Below are positions 1-9,719 of a DNA stretch of 64,000 nt, piece after piece. The stretch covers positions 30,018 to 94,017 of the forward strand of contig NZ_LMFV01000005.1 of NCBI RefSeq assembly GCF_001427285.1, given 5' to 3'. The notes beneath the pieces were generated by a model. It saw only the letters and a list, made by a program, of their open reading frames with translations. It made no database searches and was not told the DNA's origin. Each line of letters begins with the position of its first letter. The stretch's first letter is position 1. Both the position numbers and the translations under genes were made by a program. The stretch comes from Mesorhizobium sp. Root552. GTDB lineage: Bacteria; Pseudomonadota; Alphaproteobacteria; Rhizobiales; Rhizobiaceae.

Positions 1-241
1 GCATTCTTGAGTTATTTGAACTTATTGCACCTCTACATCTGCATCGTATGTGCAGTTATCTTAGTGTCAACGAATACATTGACACCAAAGCAATTTCGCT
101 ATTTCCCGGCGATGAAAACGTGCCATCCACCTGCCTTGCCCTATGGTTCCTGGGCTGGCGGGCAAATCGGGCGCCGAACAAATCCGGTTCGTCCGTCATG
201 GCAAATCAGCAGCAGGCGGGCGTAAACGCCGGTCGGTTCGA

Positions 242-1036
242 TCAGGGCCGCTGCCGCGAAGAAGCCCGCAGGCTTTCGGCTGCGTTCGCAACAGCCTGCC
301 GAGCATTGGCCATTGCTCCGTCCTTGACGGGCTTCGCTGCCACATGATTGCGTACGATCAGCAGCTTGGCCGGAAACCGGGTACCCATCGCGACACCGTG
401 CGGGCCGGATGCTTCGAACGTCAGGCTGTCGCCTTGCGCCATCGGGTACTTTTTCTTTGCGTGAGCATAGGTAACCTCACCACTGAGGCAATGGACGAAG
501 AACGTCCCCCGCTCTTCGAACTTTGGCTGCTTGTCTTCCTCGGAATCGAGCTTGACGATAACGGCGTCGAGCGCCAGCGGCAGCGATGTGGAAACTTCGC
601 GAACAAGCGAGGTGGAGACCTTGTTCCTCAAGCCTGCATAATGAGAAGATACAAAAACCGCCCTGCTGTGCTCGTTATATCCGCCAATCAGGTCGCTGAC
701 GGGCACGCCGAGGGCCGACCCGATTGCCTGCAAGGTACTGAGCGACGGAGAGACGGTCCCGTTTTCGATACGTGACAGCATGCCAAGCGAAATGCCGGCT
801 GCCTTGGCCAGATCGAGTCCATTGAGATCATGGCGCCTGCGCCAATCGCGCACCGCGCGTCCTATGGCGGTTTGTAGAAGCGCTTCGCGGCTGAAACGCG
901 GATCGGGAATGGACGCCAGATCGCCTTCAGAAATTTCCGCAAGCGCGGCATCTTCTTCAGTCGAGCAAAATTCAACCCGCTCGCTTTCGCGCGGCTGCCG
1001 GGCTCGTCTTATTAGGTCAACGTCGACATTTCCCAT
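242..1036 (-). CDS. XRE-family regulator with C-terminal cupin domain
   Basis: This 264-aa protein has a helix-turn-helix of the XRE type at about residues 62-118 (AKAAGISLGMLSRIENG is the recognition part). A cupin-like beta-barrel follows at about 150-235, with the stretch FFVHCLSGEVTYAH. This architecture is typical of transcriptional regulators that sense a small metabolite through the cupin. The ATG is preceded by AGGAG at 9 nt spacing. The gene lies downstream of the urease locus on the same strand, separated by about 240 bp and a hairpin, so it is probably its own transcription unit. The ligand and targets are unknown. A role in nitrogen or urea metabolism is only suggested by position. 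Confidence 0.85.
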   Translation of the reverse strand: MGNVDVDLIRRARQPRESERVEFCSTEEDAALAEISEGDLASIPDPRFSREALLQTAIGRAVRDWRRRHDLNGLDLAKAAGISLGMLSRIENGTVSPSLSTLQAIGSALGVPVSDLIGGYNEHSRAVFVSSHYAGLRNKVSTSLVREVSTSLPLALDAVIVKLDSEEDKQPKFEERGTFFVHCLSGEVTYAHAKKKYPMAQGDSLTFEASGPHGVAMGTRFPAKLLIVRNHVAAKPVKDGAMANARQAVANAAESLRASSRQRP

Positions 1037-1230
1037 CTTTCACGTCTCCTGAGTGGCGCAAGGTGGGCTTGCTGGGTAGTGTTTGGACCGGCCTCCAATC
1101 CCCATTGATTGTTGCCTGCCGCCCTTCCGCTGTGACGTGCCTGACTTCGGCCCGGCGTGCGGTTGGCTGACGGCTGAATACTGCCCGGCATCATTGACGG
1201 CAATCTTTACCGCAGGGATGGTGCGCGGGA

Positions 1231-1264
1231 GGGCTGCGCTGCCTTTGGAAAGGCCACGCAGCCC
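1231..1264 (-). terminator. Strong hairpin just after hupE/ureJ, probable operon 3' end
   Basis: An outer stem GGGCTGCG/CGCAGCCC (8 bp) and an inner stem GCCTTT/AAAGGC are separated by a 2x2 internal loop. The structure starts 9 nt after the stop of the HupE/UreJ gene. There is no U-tract, so this may be a transcript-stabilising 3' structure rather than a classical intrinsic terminator. Confidence 0.5.
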
Positions 1265-1273
1265 CAAGACGGG

Positions 1274-1876
1274 TCAGATAACCCCTGTGACGACGGCCAC
1301 GCCGGCAACCGCTGTAAGCGCGCCGGCTGCCCTGACCATCGTTTCACCACGCGGACCGGCACTGCTGGCCGCGAGCAATCCGATCCCCAAACCGGCGGCA
1401 TGAAGCAGGGCGGTCGCGACGACGAAGCCCGCGCCATAGGCGAGACCGGCAACGCTATCCGGCATCTCCGCGCCGTGAGCGAAGCCGTGGAACACGGCAA
1501 AAAACCCGACCAATCCCGTGGCTGCCGCAACGACCGGCTTCAGGCCAAACGCCACCGCAGCGCCAAGCACGACGATCGACAAGCCGATGCCGAGTTCGAC
1601 AAAGGGCAACGGAAGGCCGGAAAAGCCCACCACGCCGCCAATAGCCATGACGCCGACGAATGCCGCCGGCACCAGCCACATGGCACGGCCGCCCAGTTGT
1701 GCGGCGAACAGGCCAACCATGACCATGGCGAGGATATGGTCGATGCCCCCGATCGGATGCATGAAGCCGTGGGCAAAGCCGCCTGTGTCGCCGACGCCGA
1801 CATGGGCGCTGGCAATTGTCGAGCTTGCGGCAAGTATTGCTGCGGCAGCAAATGCAGTAAGCGAGGTTCTCTTCAT
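1274..1876 (-). CDS. ureJ: HupE/UreJ family nickel permease-like protein
   Basis: This 200-aa membrane protein starts with a cleavable signal (MKRTSLTAFAAAAILAASST...ASAH) whose processed end would expose a histidine. About six hydrophobic segments follow. The motif HGFMHPIGGIDHILAM at about residues 36-51 and FHGFAHGAEMP at about 152-162 are the metal-binding histidine signatures of the HupE/UreJ family, which is thought to move nickel. It is the last gene of the urt-ure operon, which fits supplying Ni(II) to urease. The start was chosen at 1876 because AAGGAG lies 7 nt upstream; an in-frame ATG 39 nt further upstream has no ribosome site. Confidence 0.85.
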   Translation of the reverse strand: MKRTSLTAFAAAAILAASSTIASAHVGVGDTGGFAHGFMHPIGGIDHILAMVMVGLFAAQLGGRAMWLVPAAFVGVMAIGGVVGFSGLPLPFVELGIGLSIVVLGAAVAFGLKPVVAAATGLVGFFAVFHGFAHGAEMPDSVAGLAYGAGFVVATALLHAAGLGIGLLAASSAGPRGETMVRAAGALTAVAGVAVVTGVI

Positions 1877-1927
1877 TTTCGGTCTCCTTGCAATCGAGTT
1901 GATGTCGATAAACATGGCTGCGGCTTC

Positions 1928-2803
1928 CTATTTTCGGCGCGGTGCGGGCAGCACGCCGAATGCCGCCTCGACCGAAAGGGAAAACAGGCGTTCGGCGAAG
2001 CTGCGCGCAGCAACGGCATCGGCAGATAGGCAACGGATGCCCCACCCCGCCTTGTTGGGAAGCTCAGTGACGCCGGCGACAAGGCTTGCCATGCCGCAAA
2101 GCTCGTCCAATGCCTCGCGGCGCGGGAGGCGCTGAGAATCCCCGGCAAGCATGTAGTTGGATACAACGCGCCACGAGCCGATCGGCGAAGCCGATGTGGC
2201 CAGCGCGGCACCCGTGATTGCGAAGCTGTCGCGGACAAGAAGCTTGCCCGATTGGTCGCGGAGCAAGACGTCGCTGTCGAGCCTGTCGAACAGCCGCTGC
2301 TGCCCGACGGGGTCGTGGCAGGCAAAGGCATCGGCCAGAAGCAGTACCGAACCTGGCGCGAGGTCCGCCTTGATCGACGAGGCGCAGGAGGCTCCGGGAA
2401 ACAGCACGAGCGGGTCGGGCGTCAGCGCCAGGAATGCGCCTTCCTCCAGCCGGATATCGGTCGAGAGGCGGGCCGGTTCGTCATGGCAATGGTGGACGAC
2501 AGTGGCGGCCTGGGTCGTCACATGCGCAGCACTGTCTGCTCCGAGGTCGAAGCGGCTCGACAGCTGCTCGGCCCGGTAGAGACCGCCCGACGACGATTGC
2601 TGATAGATGGTCGTCAGCGACGGAATTGCCAGATCGAAGGCAAACGGCCGCGTCAGGTGAAACGGATACGAGATGAACTGACGCCCGATGCGTGTTTGGT
2701 CGCCATGACGTTGCAGCGAAAGTTCGAAACGGCCAGCCCTGCCGCCCGAAACCGCCGGGTGCAGCGTCGAGGTCGTGTGCAATTGCGGCCAATGACTGGT
2801 CAT
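1928..2803 (-). CDS. ureD: Urease accessory protein UreD
   Basis: This 291-aa protein is the UreD (UreH) chaperone, part of the UreD-UreF-UreG complex that loads nickel and CO2 into apo-urease. It is recognised by the N-terminal [19 protein letters not shown] and [13 protein letters not shown] and by the central block with HDEPARL and LVLFPGA. The ATG overlaps the ureG stop codon as ATGA, so the two are translationally coupled. An alternative upstream start inside ureG has no ribosome site. UreD proteins are poorly conserved, but position and motifs together make the call secure. Confidence 0.9.
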   Translation of the reverse strand: MTSHWPQLHTTSTLHPAVSGGRAGRFELSLQRHGDQTRIGRQFISYPFHLTRPFAFDLAIPSLTTIYQQSSSGGLYRAEQLSSRFDLGADSAAHVTTQAATVVHHCHDEPARLSTDIRLEEGAFLALTPDPLVLFPGASCASSIKADLAPGSVLLLADAFACHDPVGQQRLFDRLDSDVLLRDQSGKLLVRDSFAITGAALATSASPIGSWRVVSNYMLAGDSQRLPRREALDELCGMASLVAGVTELPNKAGWGIRCLSADAVAARSFAERLFSLSVEAAFGVLPAPRRK

Positions 2804-3447
2804 CTGAACAGCACGCTTGCAAGTATCTGATCGACAATGGCGTCGATGCCCTGGCCGGCACGGCAATTGGTCAGCACCATGGGCCGCCCTGCCCGCGCCT
2901 TTGCGGCATCACGCTCCATCTGCTCGAGATCGACGCCGACATGCGGGGCGAGATCGGTCTTGTTGACCACCAAAAGATCGCACTTCAGCACGCCCGGCCC
3001 GTTCTTGCGCGGAATGTCGTCGCCCCCGGCGACATCGATGACGAACATCCACCAGTCGACGAGATCCAGCGAAAAGGTCGATGCGAGATTGTCGCCGCCG
3101 CTTTCGATCAGGATCAGCTCGACATCGGGAAACCGCGCTTCAAGCTCGTCGGCGGCAGCGATATTGAGGGTCGGGTCTTCGCGAATGACGGTATGGGGAC
3201 AGGCGCCCGCCTCGACCGCCGAGACGCGCGCCGGATCTATCAGGCCGGAGCGGCGAATGCGCTCGGCATCCTCCGCGGTGACAAGGTCGTTGGTGACGAT
3301 GGCCAGCGAAACGCCGCGCTTGGCGAAGGCGGGGATCAGGCGCTCGATCAAGGCGGTCTTGCCCGAGCCGACCGGGCCGCCGATGCCGACGCGCGCGGCG
3401 CCGACGCGTGATGAAGAGGAAACAGAAACATCCGGTTGCATGTTCAT
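2800..3447 (-). CDS. ureG: Urease accessory GTPase UreG
   Basis: This 215-aa SIMIBI-class GTPase drives nickel insertion into urease. The P-loop [11 protein letters not shown] is at about residues 23-33, the metal-site motif ACPHT at about 82-86, the switch [12 protein letters not shown] at about 115-126 and the guanine-specificity motif NKTDL at about 162-166. Its length is normal for the family. It lies 4 nt after ureC and overlaps ureD by 4 nt. Confidence 0.97.
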   Translation of the reverse strand: MNMQPDVSVSSSSRVGAARVGIGGPVGSGKTALIERLIPAFAKRGVSLAIVTNDLVTAEDAERIRRSGLIDPARVSAVEAGACPHTVIREDPTLNIAAADELEARFPDVELILIESGGDNLASTFSLDLVDWWMFVIDVAGGDDIPRKNGPGVLKCDLLVVNKTDLAPHVGVDLEQMERDAAKARAGRPMVLTNCRAGQGIDAIVDQILASVLFR

Positions 3448-3451
3448 GGCA

Positions 3452-5164
3452 TCACCTCAGCATGTAGCGCTGCGCCAGCGGCAGTTCGGTAGCGGGTTCG
3501 CAGGTGGCGAGCTTGCCATCCACGAACACGTCGAAGGTCTGCGGATCGACGCGGATATCCGGGCAGATGTTGTTGTGCAGCATGTCGTCCTTCGACAGGC
3601 CGCGCGAGCCACGTGACGGCAGCAGCATCTTCTTCAGGTCGAGTTCTTCGCCGATGCCGCGCGATATCGCAGCGGGGTTGACGAAGCAGGCCGACAGCGC
3701 CTGCTTGGCGCGGCCGAATGCGCCCCATTGCGGGCGCAGTTGCAACGGTTCGCAGGTCATCAGCGAGGCTGCGCTGTCGCCCATCGCGCCCCAGGCAATG
3801 AAACCGCCCTTGATGACCAGTTCCGGCTTGATGCCGAAGAAGGCCGGACGCCAGATGACGATATCGGCCATCTTGCCGTCCTCGAGCGAACCGATGTGGC
3901 CGGCAATGCCGAAGGTGCGCGCGGCGTTGATGGTGTATTTGGCGATATAGCGCTTGATGCGCTCATTGTCGCCGAACTTGGTCGACTCTTCGGGCAGGCG
4001 GCCGCGCTGCTTCTTCATCTTGTCGGCGAGCTGCCAGGTGCGGCAGACCACCTCGTTGATGCGCCCCATACCCTGACTGTCGGAGCCCAGCATCGAGATC
4101 GCGCCGATGTCGTGCAGGATGTCTTCGGCGGCGATGGTCTGGGCGCGGATGCGGCTCTCGGCGAATGCCACGTCCTCCGGGATTGCCGGATTGAGATGGT
4201 GGCACACCATCGTCATGTCGAGGTGTTCGTCGAAGGTGTTGACCGTATAGGGGTTGGTCGGATTGGTCGAAGACGGCAGGCACCACGGCACGCCGGCAAC
4301 CCGGATGATGTCCGGCGCGTGGCCGCCGCCGGCACCTTCGGTGTGGTACATATGGATGGTGCGGCCCTTGATGGCGGCCAGCGTATCCTCAAGGAAGCCG
4401 GATTCGTTCAGCGTATCGGTGTGGATCTGGACGGGGAAATCCATCCTGTCGGCCACCGTCAGGCAGGTGTCGATCGAGGCCGGCATGGTGCCCCAGTCCT
4501 CATGAAGCTTGAGGCCGAGGCAGCCCGTTTCCAGTTGCTCGACCAGCGAGGCGGGCTTGTGGGAATTGCCGCGCCCGAGGAAGCCGAAATTGATCGGCCA
4601 CTGTTCGGCCGACTGCAACATCTTGCCGACGTTGAACGGCCCGCCGCAGTCGATGCCAACCGTGATCGGTCCGAGCGAACCGCCCAGCATCGTGGTGATG
4701 CCGGAGGAGATGGCATGCTCGCACAGTTGCGCGCTGTCGAAATGGACGTGGACGTCGAGCGCGCCGGCTGTGGCGATCAGACCCTCGCAGTCGCGCACCG
4801 TCGTTGCGGCCGACACGATCAGGCGCGGATCGACGCCATCCATGACGTCGGGATTGCCGGCCTTGCCGATGCCGACGATCTTGCCGTCCTTGATGCCCAG
4901 GTCACCCTTTACGATACCGACAACGGCATCGATGACGGTGACGTTGCACAGCAGGAAGTCGAGCGCCCCTTCGGCGCTGGTGATGCCGGCAGCGAGGCCC
5001 GCGCCGTCGCGCAGCGTCTTGCCGCCGCCGTGCAGGCATTCATCGCCGTAAACGGCGTAGTCCTTCTCGATAACCGCAACGAGTTCCGTGTCGCCCAGCC
5101 GCACCCCGTCCCCGGTCGTGGGGCCGTACATTGCGGCGTAGTCGCGACGTGACAATATCGCCAT
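3452..5164 (-). CDS. ureC: Urease alpha subunit (catalytic), divergent clade
   Basis: This 570-aa protein is the nickel amidohydrolase subunit that splits urea into ammonia and carbamate. The active-site residues are all visible: the HVHF pair (about 137-140), the carbamylated lysine and histidine in GLKLHEDWG, the histidines in HTDTLNE and [13 protein letters not shown], the flap Cys-His in MVCHHLNP, and the aspartate in SDSQGMGR. Two features are unusual. The segment after the HxH motif reads [13 protein letters not shown] and [14 protein letters not shown], instead of the common ICPQQ and GPATGTxATTCTPG. A glycine replaces the usual alanine in SDSQ(A)MG. The protein belongs to the clade whose gamma and beta subunits are fused. 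It starts 21 nt after the ureAB gene. Confidence 0.96.
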   Translation of the reverse strand: MAILSRRDYAAMYGPTTGDGVRLGDTELVAVIEKDYAVYGDECLHGGGKTLRDGAGLAAGITSAEGALDFLLCNVTVIDAVVGIVKGDLGIKDGKIVGIGKAGNPDVMDGVDPRLIVSAATTVRDCEGLIATAGALDVHVHFDSAQLCEHAISSGITTMLGGSLGPITVGIDCGGPFNVGKMLQSAEQWPINFGFLGRGNSHKPASLVEQLETGCLGLKLHEDWGTMPASIDTCLTVADRMDFPVQIHTDTLNESGFLEDTLAAIKGRTIHMYHTEGAGGGHAPDIIRVAGVPWCLPSSTNPTNPYTVNTFDEHLDMTMVCHHLNPAIPEDVAFAESRIRAQTIAAEDILHDIGAISMLGSDSQGMGRINEVVCRTWQLADKMKKQRGRLPEESTKFGDNERIKRYIAKYTINAARTFGIAGHIGSLEDGKMADIVIWRPAFFGIKPELVIKGGFIAWGAMGDSAASLMTCEPLQLRPQWGAFGRAKQALSACFVNPAAISRGIGEELDLKKMLLPSRGSRGLSKDDMLHNNICPDIRVDPQTFDVFVDGKLATCEPATELPLAQRYMLR

Positions 5165-5185
5165 GATCGATCTCCCCTCTCTCGG

Positions 5186-5881
5186 TTACGCGCCGCGGAA
5201 GCCGGCGGCCTTGGCGCGCTCCAGCGCAGCCTTCTTAACTTTCGCATCCTTGGCCGAACCACCGGTCAGTCCGTTCAGACCGCCCATCACCTGGCGACCA
5301 CCGAATGTGGTCAGCGTGACTTCCTTCTCCTGGCCGGGCTCCAGGCGCACAGCCGTACCGGCCGGAATGTCGAGCCGCATGCCAAAGGCGGCCTCGCGGT
5401 CGAATTCCAGCGCCTTGTTGGCTTCGAAGAAATGGTAGTGCGACCCGATCTGCACCGGACGGTCGCCCGTGTTGACCACCCTGATCGTCACTTTCGGCCG
5501 TCCGGCATTGAGCTCGATCTCGCCTTCGGCGGCGATGATGCGGCCAGGTTCGAGCGTATCGACCTCGGCGCCCGGCGCCGGCCGCAGCGGCTCGTGGACA
5601 GTGACCAGCTTGGTGCCGTCCGGGAACGTCGCCTCGATCTGGAGGACAGGAAGCATCGCGGCCACGCCCGGCATGACGTCGCTCTGCGTGAGGATCTGCG
5701 AGCCGAAGGACATCATCTCGGCAACCGAGCGCCCATCGCGCGCGCCTTCGAGAATGGCATCCGAGATGATGGCGACCGCTTCGGGATAGTTGAGTTTCAA
5801 CCCCCTCCCTTGGCGTTTGCGGGCCAGTTCAGCGGCCGTGAAGATCGTCAGTCTTTCAAGCTCGGTCGGTGTCAGAAGCAT
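5186..5881 (-). CDS. ureAB: Fused urease gamma-beta subunit (UreA-UreB)
   Basis: One 231-aa reading frame contains both small structural subunits. Residues 1-100 match the gamma subunit ([57 protein letters not shown]). Residues from about 110 match the beta subunit ([53 protein letters not shown]). A short linker [17 protein letters not shown] joins them. A C-terminal tail rich in Ala and Lys ([20 protein letters not shown]) goes beyond a normal beta subunit and resembles the tail seen in Helicobacter-type fusions. It lies between ureF and ureC. Confidence 0.95.
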   Translation of the reverse strand: MLLTPTELERLTIFTAAELARKRQGRGLKLNYPEAVAIISDAILEGARDGRSVAEMMSFGSQILTQSDVMPGVAAMLPVLQIEATFPDGTKLVTVHEPLRPAPGAEVDTLEPGRIIAAEGEIELNAGRPKVTIRVVNTGDRPVQIGSHYHFFEANKALEFDREAAFGMRLDIPAGTAVRLEPGQEKEVTLTTFGGRQVMGGLNGLTGGSAKDAKVKKAALERAKAAGFRGA

Positions 5882-5905
5882 GGGTCCACGTCCTCGTCTA
5901 CATGC

Positions 5906-6592
5906 TCAATTCGAAAACAGGCGTTGGCCGCTCGCGCCATGCAGGGCAACCGCGATTTCGGCCAGTGGGGTGAAGGAACGGATTGGTTCGTCATCGGCGA
6001 TCGGTGCCGGGGAAACCTCGGCAATGATGGTCAGTGCTTTTCCCAGCAGCGCTTGCGACTGTATTGCTCCGACGAGCCCGAGGCGAACGGCAGCCGTCGC
6101 CAGCGATGCCGCTGCCTGGTAGCCGCCCATTGCAACTGCCGTAGGTTCGTCAAGCCCCAATTGCCGCCACAACAGCCCTTGCACCACGGCAAGGTGGCCG
6201 AGCGCCTTGCCTTCGGCGATCAAGGCACGATAGGCACCAGCGCCCGTCGTGCCGATCCGGCTGTGGGTCGTCAAAAGGGCGACGCCGTTGCGACGGGACC
6301 CGGCGCGCAGACCTTCCACGAAGGTAGATGCCTCGACCTCGAAATCGAGTTCCGCCAGTTTCGCCAGGTCGCCGGCAAGCCGGTGTGCACGCGCCAGCGC
6401 TACCCGGTCGGCGGCCGCCCAGCGGTGGCGAAGCTGCGTTTCCAGAAAATCGTCAAAGTTGCACGGCCCCAGCCGGGCGGACAGTTGCGACGAGGCTTCC
6501 AGCCCCTGCGAGAAGGCAAAGCCGCCCGAGGGAAACTGGCTGTCGGCATGCTGTAAGGCGACAAGTAGCGTGCTGTCGAGGCCGATGCTCAT
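5906..6592 (-). CDS. ureF: Urease accessory protein UreF
   Basis: This 228-aa all-helical protein is the GTPase-activating partner of UreG in urease maturation. The diagnostic N-terminal motif HADSQFPSGGFAFSQGLE is at about residues 15-32, and the C-terminal Q-S-Q-A-L block (GAIQSQALLGKAL) is present. The start codon overlaps the ureE stop as ATGA, as expected for co-translated accessory genes. Confidence 0.95.
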   Translation of the reverse strand: MSIGLDSTLLVALQHADSQFPSGGFAFSQGLEASSQLSARLGPCNFDDFLETQLRHRWAAADRVALARAHRLAGDLAKLAELDFEVEASTFVEGLRAGSRRNGVALLTTHSRIGTTGAGAYRALIAEGKALGHLAVVQGLLWRQLGLDEPTAVAMGGYQAAASLATAAVRLGLVGAIQSQALLGKALTIIAEVSPAPIADDEPIRSFTPLAEIAVALHGASGQRLFSN

Positions 6593-7041
6593 TCATCCTC
6601 CTCCGACAACGTCACCCTCTTCGCGCTTATCATCGGCTCGATGCGGGCCGCGTAGGTGGCCGCAGGTCCGTCCAGCGCAATCAAGAGGTCGGTGCCATCG
6701 AAGCGCACACGCCAGTGCAGGTTGCCGGCGTGGTAGCCCAATTCGAGTGCATCGCTCGATGTAGCCGGTTTCACGCGCAGCCAGCGCTGAACCCCTGCCC
6801 GCACGATCACCGCGCGATGATCGTCGAGGAGAAGCACCGCTCCGTCGTAGAGCTTCTGATCGCGCGGCAGCGCAATCGCCACTTCCTCGCCGCCATCCGT
6901 GCGCGCCAGCAACCTGCGGCGGTCAAGATCGACGGGCGCGATGCCGACGAACTCGACCGAGCCATGATGCTCGAGGTGGTGAATGGCATGATGCAAGGCC
7001 GCGTCGGCGCGGCTACCCAACACACTTTCAACTCGAAGCAT
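6589..7041 (-). CDS. ureE: Urease accessory nickel chaperone UreE
   Basis: This 150-aa nickel-binding metallochaperone donates Ni to UreG. The N-terminal beta domain has DLDRRRLLARTDGGEEVAIALPRD. The C-terminal metal-binding domain has ELGYHAGNLHWRVRFDG, whose GNLHW histidine is the conserved dimer-interface ligand. The C-terminus is not His-rich, unlike enterobacterial UreE. The start at 7041 was chosen because AAAGGAC lies 6 nt upstream; an upstream GTG adds only an unsupported extension. It lies 39 nt after urtE, linking importer and enzyme genes in one operon. Confidence 0.92.
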   Translation of the reverse strand: MLRVESVLGSRADAALHHAIHHLEHHGSVEFVGIAPVDLDRRRLLARTDGGEEVAIALPRDQKLYDGAVLLLDDHRAVIVRAGVQRWLRVKPATSSDALELGYHAGNLHWRVRFDGTDLLIALDGPAATYAARIEPMISAKRVTLSEEDE

Positions 7042-7080
7042 CGTGCCGTCCTTTCTGTAAAAGCGTCGAAGCACTCATCG

Positions 7081-7776
7081 TCAAAGGCTCATGTGCTTGC
7101 GGATCAGGTCGTTGCTGAGGTCGGCCGTGTCGCCGGCGGCGGCGATGCGGCCCTTTTCAAGTATGGCAAAGCGATGCGCAGCCGTTCTTGCGAAGCGGAT
7201 TTTCTGTTCGACAAGGATGATGGTCAGTCCGTGGTCACGGTTGAGCGAGATGATCGCCTTCTCGATGTCCTCGACGATATTGGGCTGGATGCCTTCGGTC
7301 GGTTCATCGAGAACGAGGATGCTTGGGTCGGTCGCCAGTGCGCGTGCGATCGCCAGTTGCTGCTGCTGGCCGCCGGAAAGGTTCGTGCCGCGCCGGCTGA
7401 GATGCTCCTTGAGGAAGGGAAACAGCGTCCAAACCAGATCCGGCACGGAGGCCTTGCCGTCCCTCCTCGCGTTGCAGCCGAGCAGGATATTGTCGAGTAC
7501 GCTGAGACCAGGCACGATTTCGCGCCCTTGCGGCACGTAGCCGATGCCTTTCCTGGCCCGCTCATACGTCAGGTCGCGGCTGATCTCGTCGCCCTCGAAC
7601 TTGATGCTGCCCGTGGTGCGCACGTCGATGCCGAGCAGGCTGCGCAACAGCGTGGTCTTGCCCACCCCGTTTCGCCCGAGAAGACAGAAGGTCTCGCCCT
7701 TGCGAACCTCCATGTCGAGGCCGTGGATGATGTGGCTCGTTCCGTAGAACACGTTGAGGTTCGAGAATTTAAGCAT
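7081..7776 (-). CDS. urtE: Urea ABC transporter ATP-binding protein UrtE
   Basis: This 231-aa LivF-type ATPase of the urea importer has Walker A GRNGVGKTT, signature LSGGQQQQLAIARAL and Walker B LVLDEPTEGIQP. The GIQP ending and FYGTSHIIHGLD near the N-terminus are typical of UrtE rather than of LivF. The gene overlaps urtD by 8 nt. Confidence 0.95.
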   Translation of the reverse strand: MLKFSNLNVFYGTSHIIHGLDMEVRKGETFCLLGRNGVGKTTLLRSLLGIDVRTTGSIKFEGDEISRDLTYERARKGIGYVPQGREIVPGLSVLDNILLGCNARRDGKASVPDLVWTLFPFLKEHLSRRGTNLSGGQQQQLAIARALATDPSILVLDEPTEGIQPNIVEDIEKAIISLNRDHGLTIILVEQKIRFARTAAHRFAILEKGRIAAAGDTADLSNDLIRKHMSL

Positions 7777-8566
7777 GGCTGAGCGTCGCCGATCCGAGAT
7801 ATGCTTCGATGACTGCGGGGTTGTGCTCGATTTCTTCCGCCGTTCCTTCGGCCAGCACCGAGCCCTGGTGCATCACGGTGATGGTCCGGCAGATCTGGCG
7901 CACGAACGCCATGTCGTGCTCGATCACCAGCACTGTATGATCGCCGGCCAGATCGAGCAGCAGACCGGCCGTCTTGTCGGTTTCGGCAGCCGTCATGCCG
8001 GCGGCCGGTTCGTCCAGCAAAATGATCTTCGGCTCCTGGCTCAGCACCATGGCAAGCTCCAGCCATTGCAACTGGCCGTGTGAAAGCTCCGAAGCCCGCC
8101 GGTTCAGCGAGTCCTGCAATCCGGTCCGTTCCGCAACCGCCGCCTCGCGTTCGTTGGCCTTGCCGGCGATGCGTTCGAACAGGTTTTCGAACACGCGAAC
8201 GCGCCGATTGCTTGCCACCTGAAGGTTTTCGAGAACGGTCATGTCCTTGAAAACGGTCGGCGTCTGGAACTTGCGGCCGATGCCGCTACGGGCGATCGCC
8301 GCTTCGCCGATGCCGGCAATATTCTTGTCGCGCAGCCAGATTTCGCCTTCCGACGGCAAGGTCTTGCCGCAAAGAAGGTCGAGCAGCGTCGACTTCCCAG
8401 CACCGTTGGCACCGATCACGACGCGCAGTTCACCATCGGCAATGTCGAGATTGACGTCGCGAACGGCCGGGAACTCATCGAAGCGCACCGTCAGGTTACG
8501 GGTCCGAAGGATCGGCGATGCCACTGGCTCGAACGCCTGTTTGCCATCAATTGCAGTCATCAGCAT
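7769..8566 (-). CDS. urtD: Urea ABC transporter ATP-binding protein UrtD
   Basis: This 265-aa LivG-type ATPase pairs with UrtE. It has Walker A GANGAGKSTLLD, signature LSHGQLQWLELAM and Walker B IILLDEPAAGM. The GRKFQTPTVF block is a hallmark of UrtD. The start codon overlaps the urtC stop as TAATG. Confidence 0.95.
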   Translation of the reverse strand: MLMTAIDGKQAFEPVASPILRTRNLTVRFDEFPAVRDVNLDIADGELRVVIGANGAGKSTLLDLLCGKTLPSEGEIWLRDKNIAGIGEAAIARSGIGRKFQTPTVFKDMTVLENLQVASNRRVRVFENLFERIAGKANEREAAVAERTGLQDSLNRRASELSHGQLQWLELAMVLSQEPKIILLDEPAAGMTAAETDKTAGLLLDLAGDHTVLVIEHDMAFVRQICRTITVMHQGSVLAEGTAEEIEHNPAVIEAYLGSATLSHA

Positions 8567-9675
8567 TAGCTTCCCTCAGCAGTTGCGGGGACGGCGTGGC
8601 CATCGTTTGCGGAGGCCGAACGACGATCGAAGAAGTCCTTGAACAGGCCAGCGATGCCATTCGGCATGACCAGCACGACGAACACGAAAAGCGCGCCGAG
8701 GATGATCGGCCAGACCGGCTGGAAGGTTGCGCTTTCGCTGGCCAGCGAGCCGATGAAGTTGACGATGAGCGCGCCGATACATGCCCCGAGCAGCGATGCC
8801 CGCCCGCCGGTTGCAGCCCAGATCACCATCGAGATGCTGAAGGACGTGGCCATCAGCGAGGGTGCTGCGAACTCGGATGTCACCGTAAACAGCATGCCTG
8901 CGAGACCTGCCACGCCTGCCGAAACGCAGAAGATGAAGAGCTTGTAGTTCTCAACGTCATAGCCAAGGTAGCGGGCTCGCGCCTCATCCTCGCGAATGGC
9001 CTTCAGCACCTGGCCAACCCGCCCGGACAAAAGGTAGCGCGCCAGGAGCATGACGACGAGCAAGGTGAACATCACCAGATAGTAGACACTCGGACCGTAC
9101 GGATCGAACTCGAAGCCGGCGATTTCAAGCGCCGCCAGGCTGGCGAGACCATTGAAGCCGCCGGTCAAAGGCTGGTTGTTGATGATGAGCAACTGGCCGA
9201 TGAGCGCAAAGGCCAGCGTGATGATCGAGACATAGACGCCGGTGGTGCGCCGCTTGAACATGACATAGCCAATGAGCGCCGCCAGAATGCAGGGAACGAC
9301 AATGCCTGCAAGAATGCCGACCGTGACCCATCGAAACGGTATCCAGAGGAACGAGCCGGTGGTCACGCAGCAAAGGTCGCGGACCGCGTCGGGCTCCATG
9401 TTGAGCAGCATGAGTTCAGGCACCGGATTGTTGCCCGGATCGGCCAGCGTCAATGACATGGCCAGCATGTATGCGCCCATGCCGAAGAACAGCCCCTGCC
9501 CCAGGCTGAGGATGCCGGCATAGCCCCATGACATGGCAATGCCGAGCGCGCAGATGGAGTAGACCAGATAGGTGGCCATCCGGTTGGTCCAGAAGCTGTT
9601 GAGGAAAAAAGGCAGCACCATAAGCAGCACAAAGAAGGCCACATACGCTACCAGAGAGGCTGATCTGTAAGTCAT
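8566..9675 (-). CDS. urtC: Urea ABC transporter permease UrtC
   Basis: This 369-aa LivM-type inner-membrane permease has about ten hydrophobic helices. Recognisable blocks are GYAGILSLGQGLFFGMGAYML and the cytoplasmic coupling loop AIREDEARARYLGYDVENYKL. An insertion around residues 75-105 (PELMLLNMEPDAVRDLCCVT) is common in UrtC. The ATG at 9675 has GGAAG at 6 nt; upstream ATG and longer starts have weaker ribosome sites. Confidence 0.95.
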   Translation of the reverse strand: MTYRSASLVAYVAFFVLLMVLPFFLNSFWTNRMATYLVYSICALGIAMSWGYAGILSLGQGLFFGMGAYMLAMSLTLADPGNNPVPELMLLNMEPDAVRDLCCVTTGSFLWIPFRWVTVGILAGIVVPCILAALIGYVMFKRRTTGVYVSIITLAFALIGQLLIINNQPLTGGFNGLASLAALEIAGFEFDPYGPSVYYLVMFTLLVVMLLARYLLSGRVGQVLKAIREDEARARYLGYDVENYKLFIFCVSAGVAGLAGMLFTVTSEFAAPSLMATSFSISMVIWAATGGRASLLGACIGALIVNFIGSLASESATFQPVWPIILGALFVFVVLVMPNGIAGLFKDFFDRRSASANDGHAVPATAEGS

Positions 9676-9719
9676 ACGTTCTTCCACCATTCTCGTGGTT
9701 GACCGGCCGCTGGCCAAGG

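Noticed and set aside
3728..5152. 474-codon open frame antisense to ureC
   Set aside because: It lies wholly within the well-supported ureC gene and its translation is low-complexity.
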